From contig JALZUH010000207.1 in assembly GCA_023301645.1 (NCBI GenBank), positions 1-17,508 of the forward strand: a DNA stretch of 17,508 bases, in the 5' to 3' direction. Below, piece after piece: positions 8,386 through 16,407 of this stretch. Source of the DNA: Akkermansiaceae bacterium (GTDB taxonomy: Bacteria > Verrucomicrobiota > Verrucomicrobiia > Verrucomicrobiales > Akkermansiaceae). The position numbers and the translations under genes were made by a program. The notes beneath the pieces are model-generated. The model did not search any database. It was not told the DNA's origin and saw only the letters and a list, made by a program, of their open reading frames with translations. Positions within the stretch are counted from its first letter, which is position 1, and each line of letters starts with the position of its first letter.

Positions 8386-9006
8386 CTAAGACTGCTCAGG
8401 CAGCTCGATCTTGCCAATTTCCTCCATGATGCGATCAGCAATGTGCTGGTAGCCTTCACGAGATTTTGCGTTCAGCTCTTCTGGAGTGAAGACGATAGGA
8501 TCACCAACAACTAAGGTGACTGGCACAAATCTGATTTTATTCGACCCACGTGGAAGTGCATCGCGTGCACCGAAGATACGAACCGGCTGCACAACAGCCT
8601 TACTCTTGGCAACAATGAGACCTGTTCCAGCCTGAGCCGACTGCAGCTCACCGTCGAGTGTGCGTGCGCCTTCAGGGAAAACAACCACTTGCTGATCTTT
8701 CTTCAGGAGCTTGATGATCGTCTTTAGACTCGTCATGTCTGGGCGATCTTGATCCACTGGGATCGAGTTCAGCCTAGGGTAAAGCCATGCGCCAAAGCCT
8801 GTAAAGAGGGTCTTACGCGCTAGGTAGTGAACTTCCTTATCATAGGCGATACCAACAAGTGGTGGATCGAGAAAACTCTCGTGATTGGACGCGATGACCA
8901 CTGGGCCTTCGGTGACTAGTTTTTCTTTTCCAATGACTCGGTAGGATAAAAATGCCTTAAAGCACATCTTCCAAAGACTGTAGCAGAACCAGTAAACAAA
9001 TTTCAT
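8386..9006 (-). CDS. plsC: 1-acyl-glycerol-3-phosphate acyltransferase (PlsC-like)
   Basis: This family transfers an acyl chain to the sn-2 position of lysophosphatidic acid, giving phosphatidic acid for membrane lipids. The 206-residue protein shows the catalytic HX4D motif as NHESFLD (H42, D47) and the glycerol-phosphate-binding FPEGAR (110-115), with a hydrophobic N-terminal segment that probably holds it at the membrane. The ATG at 9006 lies 44 bases after the cmk stop, so it is the last gene of the tyrA-aroA-cmk-plsC set. A cmk-plsC pair, often followed by rpsA, is a common bacterial order. Exact acyl-acceptor specificity cannot be read from sequence. Its stop (8386-8388) directly abuts the stop of the convergent gene. 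Confidence 0.9.
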   Translation of the reverse strand: MKFVYWFCYSLWKMCFKAFLSYRVIGKEKLVTEGPVVIASNHESFLDPPLVGIAYDKEVHYLARKTLFTGFGAWLYPRLNSIPVDQDRPDMTSLKTIIKLLKKDQQVVVFPEGARTLDGELQSAQAGTGLIVAKSKAVVQPVRIFGARDALPRGSNKIRFVPVTLVVGDPIVFTPEELNAKSREGYQHIADRIMEEIGKIELPEQS

Positions 9007-9050
9007 ATCAGTGGTATTTTAAGTATGTTTTCGAATGTAAAAAAAAGAGA

Positions 9051-9707
9051 TTAGATCACCATCCCTTGCTGCGCGAGTGTCTCTAGTGCAGCCGTAATGA
9101 CCTGCTCGATATTCATCTCTGAGCTATCAATGACAGTCGCTCCATCCGCCACGATGAGGGGAGAAACCTTACGCTTACTATCAGCTGCGTCGCGCTGGCT
9201 TACGACATCATCTAGCCCCTCGGCAGATCGGCGAGCTAGGCGGACTTCTTCAGAGGCATCAATGTAGATTTTATAAGGCGTATCAGGGAATACCACGGAG
9301 CCAATATCGCGCCCCTCCATGACGAGACTACCCAGAGCTAGATACTCTCGTTGCTTATTTACAAGGAGCTCTCTGACCTCTGCAATGGCAGCGACTTGAG
9401 AAACGCGAGCATTCACAGCGTCCTCACGCAGAGCCTCACCTGGGTCAACGCCGTCGACAAGAATCGTAGAAACACCCTCACTGACACCGCATGATAGGCT
9501 GACCTCACTGAGCATCGCAACTACGGCTTCATGACTCGTAGCATCGATACCCTTCTGAAGAGTCGCCCATGCAATGGCACGATACATCGCACCTGTATTG
9601 ATCATGATAAGCCCGAGGCGCTCTGCCAGTAGGCGAGCAACGGTGCTCTTACCTGAGGCGGCAGGACCATCAATGGCGATAGCGAAGTGAGTAGATGAGT
9701 CAGACAT
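9051..9707 (-). CDS. cmk: Cytidylate kinase
   Basis: The enzyme phosphorylates CMP and dCMP with ATP and so recycles CMP released in lipid and RNA turnover. The 218-residue protein begins with a P-loop, GPAASGKST (14-22). NTGAMYRAIAW follows, the family's nucleotide-binding segment, and then the signature EGRDIGSVVFPDTPYKIYID and LARR in the lid region. Length matches bacterial Cmk (about 220-230). It starts 9 bases after the aroA stop and is clearly in the same transcription unit. The sequence before the ATG has no Shine-Dalgarno tract, and coupling to aroA translation may help initiation. Confidence 0.96.
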   Translation of the reverse strand: MSDSSTHFAIAIDGPAASGKSTVARLLAERLGLIMINTGAMYRAIAWATLQKGIDATSHEAVVAMLSEVSLSCGVSEGVSTILVDGVDPGEALREDAVNARVSQVAAIAEVRELLVNKQREYLALGSLVMEGRDIGSVVFPDTPYKIYIDASEEVRLARRSAEGLDDVVSQRDAADSKRKVSPLIVADGATVIDSSEMNIEQVITAALETLAQQGMVI

Positions 9708-9716
9708 GGTATTGGA

Positions 9717-11048
9717 TTAAACAGCTGAACGTGGAGATCTTCCGTTCTGGATCGAGGAAAGGTGAGCGCAGAACCCTGGGTAAGAGGTGTCGATACAGTC
9801 GATGTTGTTGACGGTAGTTTCGCCCTCAGCAGAGAGTCCAGCAATGATAAAGGCCATCGCAATTCGGTGATCACCGAAGCTTTCCAGCTCGGCAGCCTTG
9901 AGCTGCTTACCACCTGTGATTTCCATACCGTCTTCGAATTCCTCTACGCTAGCACCCATCTTCTTGAGGTTACCAACGGTAGTCGCGATACGATCGCTTT
10001 CCTTGACGCGTAGTTCCTTCGCATTGCGGATAATCATACGGCCCTTAGCAAGAGCACCTGCTACGGCAAGCACTGGAATTTCGTCGATGAGATTAGGAAC
10101 TTCTTCAGGTAGAATCTCAGTTCCCTTGAGATTGGTTCCTGTGACTTTCACGTGGCCGTATGGCTCGCCGAATTCCTCAGAGAGAAGTGTCACCTCGATC
10201 TTTGCCCCCATGCGCTTGAGCACATCGATGATGGCTGTTCGGGTCGGGTTAAGGCCAACATTCTGCATGACGATATGAGCATCAGGTAGTGCTGCGGCGG
10301 CCACGAGCCAGAATGCTGCTGATGAGATGTCTCCCGGCACGCGGAAATCCGCTGCCTGAGGCACCTGCCCACCAGTGACAGAAATCTCTGTGCCTTCACG
10401 AGTCGATGGGATTTTGAAAAATGAGAGCATACGCTCAGTATGATCACGCGTCTCAGATGGCTGAATAACAGTCGTTTTACCCTCAGTGAATAAGCCAGCT
10501 AGTAAAATAGCGCTTTTCACCTGTGCACTAGCAACAGGCATTTCATAGCTAGTAGGCTTCAGGTCTGAACCTGTAATCAGGAGTGGCGCGCAGCCTTCCT
10601 TCTCGCCCTGAGCTGCAATGTTTGCCCCCATCTGAGCCAGAGGCTTCATGATTCGCCCCATAGGACGTGACTGCAGTGAGTCGTCACCAGTCAAGGTCGA
10701 CTCGAAGTCTTGTGCCGCGAGCATTCCAGCGAGCAACCTCATACCAGTGCCAGAGTTTCCGCAGTCTACATTGCCTTCTGGAGCTTTGAGCTTCATGCTC
10801 TGCCCTGAAATGGCGATAGATACTGGCCCGTAGCCGTATTTCTCCTCCAGCACTTCGTGAGTAGCACCGAGTTGAGCCATCGCATTAAGCGTGCACAGGC
10901 AGTCTTCACTCGGGAGGAAATTATCAATGCGGCATACGCCATTGGATAAGCCTCCAAGAATCGCCGAACGGTGAGAAATGCTTTTGTCTCCAGGGACTGC
11001 GAACTCAGCCCAGAGATGTTTAATGGGATTCACCTTAATAGATTTCAT
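9717..11048 (-). CDS. aroA: 3-phosphoshikimate 1-carboxyvinyltransferase (EPSP synthase)
   Basis: The enzyme joins shikimate-3-phosphate and phosphoenolpyruvate in the sixth step of the shikimate pathway. The 443-residue protein has the phosphate-binding PGDKSISHR (19-27; Lys22, Ser23, Arg27), the PEP-site loop GNSGTGMR (97-104), QSRPM (126-130), RDHTERML (201-208), KESDR and the C-terminal SFGDHRIAMAF. The GNSGTGMR and RDHTERML forms are closer to class II EPSP synthases (the less glyphosate-sensitive group) than to the E. coli class I form with GNAGTAMR; this is a motif-level inference. The ATG at 11048 lies 47 bases after the tyrA stop, and cmk follows 9 bases after its own stop. Confidence 0.96.
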   Translation of the reverse strand: MKSIKVNPIKHLWAEFAVPGDKSISHRSAILGGLSNGVCRIDNFLPSEDCLCTLNAMAQLGATHEVLEEKYGYGPVSIAISGQSMKLKAPEGNVDCGNSGTGMRLLAGMLAAQDFESTLTGDDSLQSRPMGRIMKPLAQMGANIAAQGEKEGCAPLLITGSDLKPTSYEMPVASAQVKSAILLAGLFTEGKTTVIQPSETRDHTERMLSFFKIPSTREGTEISVTGGQVPQAADFRVPGDISSAAFWLVAAAALPDAHIVMQNVGLNPTRTAIIDVLKRMGAKIEVTLLSEEFGEPYGHVKVTGTNLKGTEILPEEVPNLIDEIPVLAVAGALAKGRMIIRNAKELRVKESDRIATTVGNLKKMGASVEEFEDGMEITGGKQLKAAELESFGDHRIAMAFIIAGLSAEGETTVNNIDCIDTSYPGFCAHLSSIQNGRSPRSAV

Positions 11049-11095
11049 ATATATAATGTGCGTTGATTGATTAGATTTTTAAATGTCAAAAATGA

Positions 11096-11938
11096 TTAAA
11101 TAAGCTCGTCTCTCAGGCGCTTGGCCTCACCGAGAGAGCTCACAAGCTCTTCTTCACTGGAATCCTCCAGCAAAGCAAGCATTTCTCGCAAATGTTTAAT
11201 AGCTTCCTCAATAGGGGCCTTCATGGCACTTCGGTTACTGAGCATGATTTCCGCCCACATCGATGCATTGCCCGATGCTACTCGGGTGGTATCGCGTAGG
11301 CCATTGCCCGCCAGCGCGCTATAATCAGAATGCTTGAGCCCGACAAGAGCCCCTACTGATGCCAGTAGATGAGGGAAATGACTAATACGCGCCACCATTT
11401 CGTCATGCTCCTGAGCAGAGGTGTGATGACACTTACAGCCTATCGACTCCCAGAAACCACTCAGCTTAATGACATGCTCCTCAGCATGGTTCATGTCATT
11501 GGTAATAATACAGGCAGCTTGCTGAAATAAATCTGACTGAGCAGCCTGAACTCCTGCCTGCTCAGAGCCAGCCATAGGGTGACTCCCCAAATAGATACTG
11601 CTAGCTTCTGCGGCAAGATCTCCGAGCGCGCTCAAAGGTTCTGCCTTCACACTGCCTACGTCGGTAATGATCACATCTGATAAATCACACACTGCAATCG
11701 CCGCGCTAATTATCTTCGCCATCGCCCCGACAGGTGACGCCAAAATAATCAAATCCGCTCCAGTAACAGCCTTGGCTAGATCACTGGTGGACTCTCCAAT
11801 ACCGAGTGTAAGAGCCTCCGCAACTGACTCCTCGCGGCGCCCCCATAAGCAAACCTTCACACTCGGCAAATACTCCTGCACTGCCAGCGCGATCGAGCCA
11901 CCAAGTAAACCACTTCCTAAAACCGCGATACGTTTCAT
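11096..11938 (-). CDS. tyrA: Prephenate dehydrogenase
   Basis: The enzyme oxidatively decarboxylates prephenate to 4-hydroxyphenylpyruvate with NAD(P), towards tyrosine. Residues 1-165 form a Rossmann domain with GSGLLGGS (8-15) and TDVGSVK (92-98). SHPMAGSE (119-126) and the substrate-site helix ARISHFPHLL (183-192) are family signatures, and the rest is the helical dimerisation domain. At 280 residues it has no C-terminal ACT domain, so allosteric tyrosine feedback through ACT is not expected. Arogenate specificity cannot be excluded. It is the first gene of the tyrA-aroA-cmk-plsC cluster, with AGGT 4-7 bases before the ATG as one of the few Shine-Dalgarno-like sequences in the window. Several inverted repeats lie in its leader. 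Confidence 0.94.
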   Translation of the reverse strand: MKRIAVLGSGLLGGSIALAVQEYLPSVKVCLWGRREESVAEALTLGIGESTSDLAKAVTGADLIILASPVGAMAKIISAAIAVCDLSDVIITDVGSVKAEPLSALGDLAAEASSIYLGSHPMAGSEQAGVQAAQSDLFQQAACIITNDMNHAEEHVIKLSGFWESIGCKCHHTSAQEHDEMVARISHFPHLLASVGALVGLKHSDYSALAGNGLRDTTRVASGNASMWAEIMLSNRSAMKAPIEEAIKHLREMLALLEDSSEEELVSSLGEAKRLRDELI

Positions 11939-11953
11939 TTACCTATAATCTGT

Positions 11954-12060
11954 GGCAGAGATCTGCCTAAATGCAAGAACCGACGCGCTTAAAAAGCAAC
12001 ATCGGTTCTTAAAAGTAACGTTAACTACAACGTTGTGTAAGCAGGCTTAGATCGCCTGCT
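11954..12060 (-). promoter_or_regulatory. tyrA leader with stacked inverted repeats
   Basis: Three hairpins lie between the lipoprotein stop and the tyrA start. AGCAGGC (12040-12046) pairs with GCCTGCT (12054-12060), probably ending the lipoprotein message although only a weak T tract follows. AAGAACCGA (11975-11983) pairs with TCGGTTCTT (12002-12010), enclosing an inner GCTT-AAA-AAGC hairpin. GGCAG (11954-11958) pairs with CTGCC (11963-11967), 16 bases from the tyrA ATG. An attenuator-like or otherwise regulated leader is possible, but no leader peptide or known riboswitch was recognised. Confidence 0.4.
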
Positions 12061-12079
12061 CAGCCTCACATCAAGATGC

Positions 12080-12511
12080 CTATGGCACGCGGAACTTGTG
12101 TGTTGGGTCGCTATCGTTAGGGTCTACTACAAGACGACCAGAGGCGATGCCCTTCACATTGACAAGGCTCTGAGTGTATGGGTTGAACACATAACCAAGT
12201 CTACCCGGTGCAGCTGCTGCTGTAGGGTAGAACTTTTTAACCGGAGCCACTGGTGGAGTGTAACTTGGCTGAGTATTTGGTAATGATGCCGCTGCGTCCT
12301 CAGCCTTCTTTTTTGCTGCTGCAGCCTGAGCTGCTTCAGCTTCTTTCTGATCCTCACGCTCCTTGATATCGAGAATAGTCTGCTGATCTGTAGTCAATGG
12401 TGCAGGAACGTCTAGCTGACGTTGTGGCTCATAAGGAGCTGGCAAAGGAGCGCATGCTCCTACCATTAAAGCGGCAGTAAAGGGCAGAATGAATTTCTTC
12501 GATGATTTCAT
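12080..12511 (-). CDS. Small lipoprotein, conserved-looking, function unknown
   Basis: I chose ATG at 12511 (MKSSKKFILPF) because it gives a proper lipoprotein signal peptide: a basic N-terminus, a hydrophobic stretch and the lipobox VGAC, with Cys at residue 20. An in-frame start 22 codons upstream would bury this signal. The mature part has a Pro-rich start, a short Glu/Ala/Lys-rich coiled-coil-like stretch (REDQKEAEAAQAAAAKKKAE) and a C-terminal region with GYVFNPYTQSLVNV and KFRVP. I associate such a tail with small uncharacterised lipoproteins of Verrucomicrobiota, from memory only. It probably sits in the outer membrane or periplasm. It is transcribed alone, from an AT-rich upstream region. 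Confidence 0.75.
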   Translation of the reverse strand: MKSSKKFILPFTAALMVGACAPLPAPYEPQRQLDVPAPLTTDQQTILDIKEREDQKEAEAAQAAAAKKKAEDAAASLPNTQPSYTPPVAPVKKFYPTAAAAPGRLGYVFNPYTQSLVNVKGIASGRLVVDPNDSDPTHKFRVP

Positions 12512-12734
12512 AGATGACGGGGTTATATAGGGTAAATAATAAAATAAGTAAGCAAATGGTGAGTCAGATAATAACAAACTAAATGCTTATTTGCAGATGA
12601 TTAAGAACGTGTTGATATAACAACAAGTCACTTAAAATTACTAGATAAAATTTCACCTCAATAAGCTATCTTGCCCAGAATCTCCCCCTCAGGTATTTCC
12701 TCAATTAATCTCTCCAAGCTCGAGAAAAAGGCAC

Positions 12735-12767
12735 AAAAAAGCTGCAGCACAATGACGTGCTACAGCT
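12735..12767 (-). terminator. Intrinsic terminator of the channel-like gene
   Basis: Bases 12740-12750 pair with 12757-12767 (11 positions, one C/A mismatch) around the loop AATGAC. On the minus strand the stem is followed by a run of six T (12740-12735). It lies about 20 bases after the stop of the 12788-13993 gene. Confidence 0.85.
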
Positions 12768-12787
12768 AAGTGATTTTTCAATCAGGA

Positions 12788-13993
12788 TTAACCTTTGCGG
12801 TCGAACCAACGTGTAACGTAGTCCTTACCACCAAGTCCGAGTGCGATAGCACCACCAACACCACCTGCGAATGCAAGAGCTGAGATAGCAGCAACGAACG
12901 GGAAGCCTGTAAGTTCAGGAGCAACCTGTGAACGCTGAAGTGCAACAACACCAGTCATGACAAGGATTGCTACGCGAGCAACCTTAGCAAGAAGAAGGTT
13001 ACCACCTTCAAGCTTTTCGAAAGCAAACTTAGAAGCAAGAAGACCAAATCCGAAGATGATGATTGCAACAAGAATGTTGAAGTAGCCAGCTACAAGATCT
13101 CCTGTGAGATTTGTAAGAAGTGGAAGCTGAAGAAGCTCGATTGACTGTGAAACAATCACAACCACGATAGAGATCATTACAACAAAGCTAACTACAGATG
13201 AGATAGAACGTGAACCTTCAGTAGGAACACTAAGACCTAGCTTAGCAGGCATAGCGTTTACGCCTGATGCATCGAGAAGGTTTTTGATAAGCTTCTGTGC
13301 AATCTGTGCAATGAGGAATCCGATAGCCAATACAACACCAGCGATGATGATGTTAGGAACAGAATTAAGGATAGACGCTGTGATACCTGCAATAGGCTCA
13401 GAGATCTGAGTAAGACCAAGCTCAGCAAGAACCTGAGGGATGAACATGAGAAGGATGAAGCTGAATACAGCAACACTAATCGCTGAAGCGATACGAGTCT
13501 CACCTGACTTGTTGCCAAGACGCTCATCAACACGTGCACCTACTAATACATTCTCAAGAAGACCTTTAACGATCTTAGCTCCGAAGAGAGCGATAAATCC
13601 GAGAACAGCAGCACCGAATGCCTTAGGAATGAATCCAACGAAGGAATCAAACATGTCCTTAAGAGGCTCTACTGCATCACTCATGCCTGCCTTAGAAAGA
13701 GCGAGGATGACGATGAAAAGAAGGAGGAGGCTATATACGACGCTTGCGATAAGCTTAGAGAACCCAGCGTCACCGCCGATTAGCTTGCTAGCTTTGTCGT
13801 CAAGTGATGTTTTACTGAGGATTTTCACGAGGATGTCGCGAATTTTGCCAGCTACAAACTTTCCGATTAGGAAAATAATGATCGCAACGATGTATGGTCC
13901 GAATGAGCCGAGGCCATCCATCACACTCTTGAAACCGCCTGCAATGCTATCAAAGGCAGCGTTGCCGAGGTATAGGTTTGATAATGTATTCAT
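12788..13993 (-). CDS. Mechanosensitive-channel-related membrane protein (conserved TM helix repeats)
   Basis: I chose ATG at 13993 (MNTLSNLYLG), giving 401 residues; the frame is also open from a TTG eight codons earlier. The protein has about ten hydrophobic segments arranged as repeats of a long membrane helix followed by an amphipathic piece (for example GPYIVAIIIFLIGKFVAGKI and NIIIAGVVLAIGFLIAQIAQ). The C-terminus reads GGAIALGLGGKDYVTRW, similar to the pore-helix end of MscS (ALGLGG...). This corresponds to the conserved TM helix type of MscS-related proteins, which lack a typical MscS beta domain. A role in osmotic release or ion permeation is inferred. It has its own terminator and is divergent from the luxE-like gene. 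Confidence 0.8.
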   Translation of the reverse strand: MNTLSNLYLGNAAFDSIAGGFKSVMDGLGSFGPYIVAIIIFLIGKFVAGKIRDILVKILSKTSLDDKASKLIGGDAGFSKLIASVVYSLLLLFIVILALSKAGMSDAVEPLKDMFDSFVGFIPKAFGAAVLGFIALFGAKIVKGLLENVLVGARVDERLGNKSGETRIASAISVAVFSFILLMFIPQVLAELGLTQISEPIAGITASILNSVPNIIIAGVVLAIGFLIAQIAQKLIKNLLDASGVNAMPAKLGLSVPTEGSRSISSVVSFVVMISIVVVIVSQSIELLQLPLLTNLTGDLVAGYFNILVAIIIFGFGLLASKFAFEKLEGGNLLLAKVARVAILVMTGVVALQRSQVAPELTGFPFVAAISALAFAGGVGGAIALGLGGKDYVTRWFDRKG

Positions 13994-14008
13994 GTTTTTT
14001 TTGTTGTG

Positions 14009-14037
14009 TTGAGACAATTGAACGTTCCCCTTATAGT
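14009..14037 (+). promoter_or_regulatory. Promoter for the luxE-luxC-like operon
   Basis: TTGAGA (14009-14014) and TATAGT (14032-14037) are separated by exactly 17 bases, a close match to the sigma70 consensus. Transcription would start near 14044, leaving about 90 bases of leader before the ATG at 14134. It lies in the 140-base divergent gap between the channel-like gene and luxE. Confidence 0.65.
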
Positions 14038-14133
14038 AAGACTCCTGTTCAATGCGCTTGTTCGAAGTGGTTGATAAGCAAAGGACGCTTGATTGTCACA
14101 CATTTTTCACCATCATTGTGCAGAAATTTTGTT

Positions 14134-15228
14134 ATGCCCTCATATCTAACACTTCAGTCTAACTTCACCGCATCGTGTTTAGAAGCCACAAACCAACAAG
14201 AACCCTTTAACTCAAAGGCTTACGAACTATTTACTCAGCAGTATTCAGCAAATTCTGCCTACAGGAACTACTGCCAGAAACTCGGGAAAAACCTTAACAA
14301 TATAACCCGATGGGAAGATATCCCAGCTCTAACAACGGATGTTTTCAAAATACCCGACATCCCCATCATCTCATTTCCCAGTGAGCATATATCGCGCACC
14401 TTCACCACGTCAGGGACCACTCAAGACATCAAGGGCCAGCACCACTTCCCCACACTCGACACTTATGAGCGCTCGATCATCGCCTGCTGGCAGCAGCTAG
14501 AGCTACCAGACGCTGAGAGGCCGACTCAATTCATCTTCCTCACGCCCAAGCCAGAAGACGCACCACAGTCATCGCTCTCTCACATGATGGGGGTGATCGA
14601 TGATCAATACGCCACAGGTTCCCAAACCTCTCCAAACTCAATCTGGCCAATCGACCAAACTGGGGAAATGGACATCGAATCCATTATCAGCACCATCAAG
14701 AACTCTTCTGAGTCTTCCAATCAACCTGTTGCCATACTAGGAACAGCACTCGCCTTTCTTTATTTATTTGAAAACCTAGCAGACAGCCCCACCCCGATCA
14801 CACTCCCCGCGAGCAGCTGGGCGATGGAGACAGGAGGCTACAAGGGCACCAAACGCCACCTTGAGAAAAAAGACCTCTACGCGCTTTTTGAGCAACACCT
14901 CGGCCTCACAAGTGACCAAGTCATCAATGAATACTCGATGACAGAACTCAGCAGCCAGTTCTACACCACGGGTCTTGACGACGCACACCAAGGCCCTAGC
15001 TGGACACGTATACGTGTGATCGATCCACTCACCGATGAAGAAGCCCTCGATGGGCAGCCCGGCCATCTCGTCATCTATGACCTGATGAATATCCACTCAG
15101 TCATGGCGATACGCACCCAAGATATCGCCATCGCCACGGGCAAGAACTCCTTCATATTACTCGGGCGTGACCCGTCCGCCATCCCACGCGGCTGCTCACG
15201 CGCAGCAGACGCAACCCTCAGATCTTGA
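14134..15228 (+). CDS. LuxE-like acyl-protein synthetase / acyl-activating enzyme
   Basis: LuxE enzymes activate a fatty acid with ATP to acyl-AMP, move the acyl group to their own cysteine near the C-terminus and hand it to LuxC. I chose ATG at 14134 (MPSYLTLQSN), giving 364 residues, close to LuxE (about 370); the open frame further upstream runs into the promoter. The protein has the nucleotide-site TSGTT (92-96), a long central adenylate-forming region, and NEYSMTELSSQFY. Near its end is RGCSRAAD, with Cys354 at the place of the LuxE acyl-carrier cysteine. The stop lies 3 bases before the luxC-like ATG, so the two are translationally coupled. No luxA, luxB or luxD is present in the window. 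Confidence 0.88.
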   Translation: MPSYLTLQSNFTASCLEATNQQEPFNSKAYELFTQQYSANSAYRNYCQKLGKNLNNITRWEDIPALTTDVFKIPDIPIISFPSEHISRTFTTSGTTQDIKGQHHFPTLDTYERSIIACWQQLELPDAERPTQFIFLTPKPEDAPQSSLSHMMGVIDDQYATGSQTSPNSIWPIDQTGEMDIESIISTIKNSSESSNQPVAILGTALAFLYLFENLADSPTPITLPASSWAMETGGYKGTKRHLEKKDLYALFEQHLGLTSDQVINEYSMTELSSQFYTTGLDDAHQGPSWTRIRVIDPLTDEEALDGQPGHLVIYDLMNIHSVMAIRTQDIAIATGKNSFILLGRDPSAIPRGCSRAADATLRS

Positions 15229-15231
15229 AGC

Positions 15232-16377
15232 ATGAAAACCATTGATAGAATTCCCCTGCTCGCTGAAATATGCACTCACCCACTCTGTATTGAGCTTCTC
15301 GGTTCGATCACGGCTAAGGACCTTTCGTCATGGCTCCGTGTCGAGCTAGGACGCGCAGACGCCCTCGACAGCTACGCCAGTATTCACCACAGCGACGAAG
15401 ATACTCCCAGCCAGCTAAAGACCAGAGCATGCGCACCCAGCCATATCCTCCACATCGTCAGTGGAAACACCCCTCACGCCGCATTCCAAAGCCTCATAAG
15501 AGCTCTGCTCCTTGGCTCCCGCAGTGTCATCAAACTCCCCTCATCTGGCTTAGCCGAGCTTACTGAGTGGATCAGCACCTTTCCTAGCGAGCTAAACGGC
15601 ATGATCGAAACCACAAGCCAGCTCACTGAACAGCACTGGCTACGTGCTAATGCCGTTATTGCCATTGGCTCAGATGACACCATCGCTGCCATCTATGAGC
15701 ATCTACGTCCTGATCAAATCTTCATCCCTCATGGACATAAGCTGTCCATAGGTATTATCGAGAGCGACTTTAAGCAAGCCGCACTACTGGCAGCACGTGA
15801 CACCTCACTTTATAATCAGCGGGGCTGTCTTTCCCCTCACGCATTCTATCTTCCTCCATCAGAAGCAAAAGCCTTCGCCGAGCTTCTGGCAGAAGAAATG
15901 CAGCACTATGCTACAGAACACCCTCCTGAGCCGCTGAACCTTTCTGAAGCAGGAGCGATTAGAAACTTACGAGAAACAACTCGATTCAAAGCGGCCAATA
16001 TCACAGCCACTAATCAACTGTGGGAAAGCCCCAGTAACTTAGACTGGACCGTCATCTACGATAGCTCCAGTGAGCTCGCACTATCATGCACCAATTGCTG
16101 CATCTACGTCCGACCAATACCTGATGGCCTCCTAGCCAGCTCAAACGCAACGGAAGCAACCCAAGAAGCCCAAGACGCTCTTGGCCCTGAAGCTCACTTC
16201 CTCTCTACGGTCTCACTGCACCCCTATGACCACGATCGCGCAGCCGCGATAAGTGACTTATTACCTACCGCTCACCGTATTTGCCCACTTGGCCAAGCCC
16301 AGAAACCAAGCCTGTTCTGGCATCATGACGGCTTCGCCCCGCTACTATCTCTTGTGAAGTGGAAAGACATCGGCTAA
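15232..16377 (+). CDS. LuxC-like acyl-CoA / acyl-protein reductase
   Basis: LuxC reduces an enzyme-bound acyl thioester to a fatty aldehyde with NADPH. The 381-residue protein has HIVSGNTPHAAFQS (73-86) and LGSRSVIKLPSSG (94-106) in the nucleotide-binding half. NQRGCLSPH (195-203) follows, with Cys199 as the predicted catalytic acyl-accepting cysteine of the aldehyde-dehydrogenase-like fold. It is shorter than luminous LuxC (about 480), as many non-luminous homologues are. It follows the luxE-like gene by 3 bases, so together they should convert an acid to an aldehyde. What the aldehyde is for cannot be read here; no luciferase, wax-ester or alkane gene is adjacent. Confidence 0.88.
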   Translation: MKTIDRIPLLAEICTHPLCIELLGSITAKDLSSWLRVELGRADALDSYASIHHSDEDTPSQLKTRACAPSHILHIVSGNTPHAAFQSLIRALLLGSRSVIKLPSSGLAELTEWISTFPSELNGMIETTSQLTEQHWLRANAVIAIGSDDTIAAIYEHLRPDQIFIPHGHKLSIGIIESDFKQAALLAARDTSLYNQRGCLSPHAFYLPPSEAKAFAELLAEEMQHYATEHPPEPLNLSEAGAIRNLRETTRFKAANITATNQLWESPSNLDWTVIYDSSSELALSCTNCCIYVRPIPDGLLASSNATEATQEAQDALGPEAHFLSTVSLHPYDHDRAAAISDLLPTAHRICPLGQAQKPSLFWHHDGFAPLLSLVKWKDIG

Positions 16378-16407
16378 GAAAAGTCTCACTCACACGAAAT
16401 TCACATC

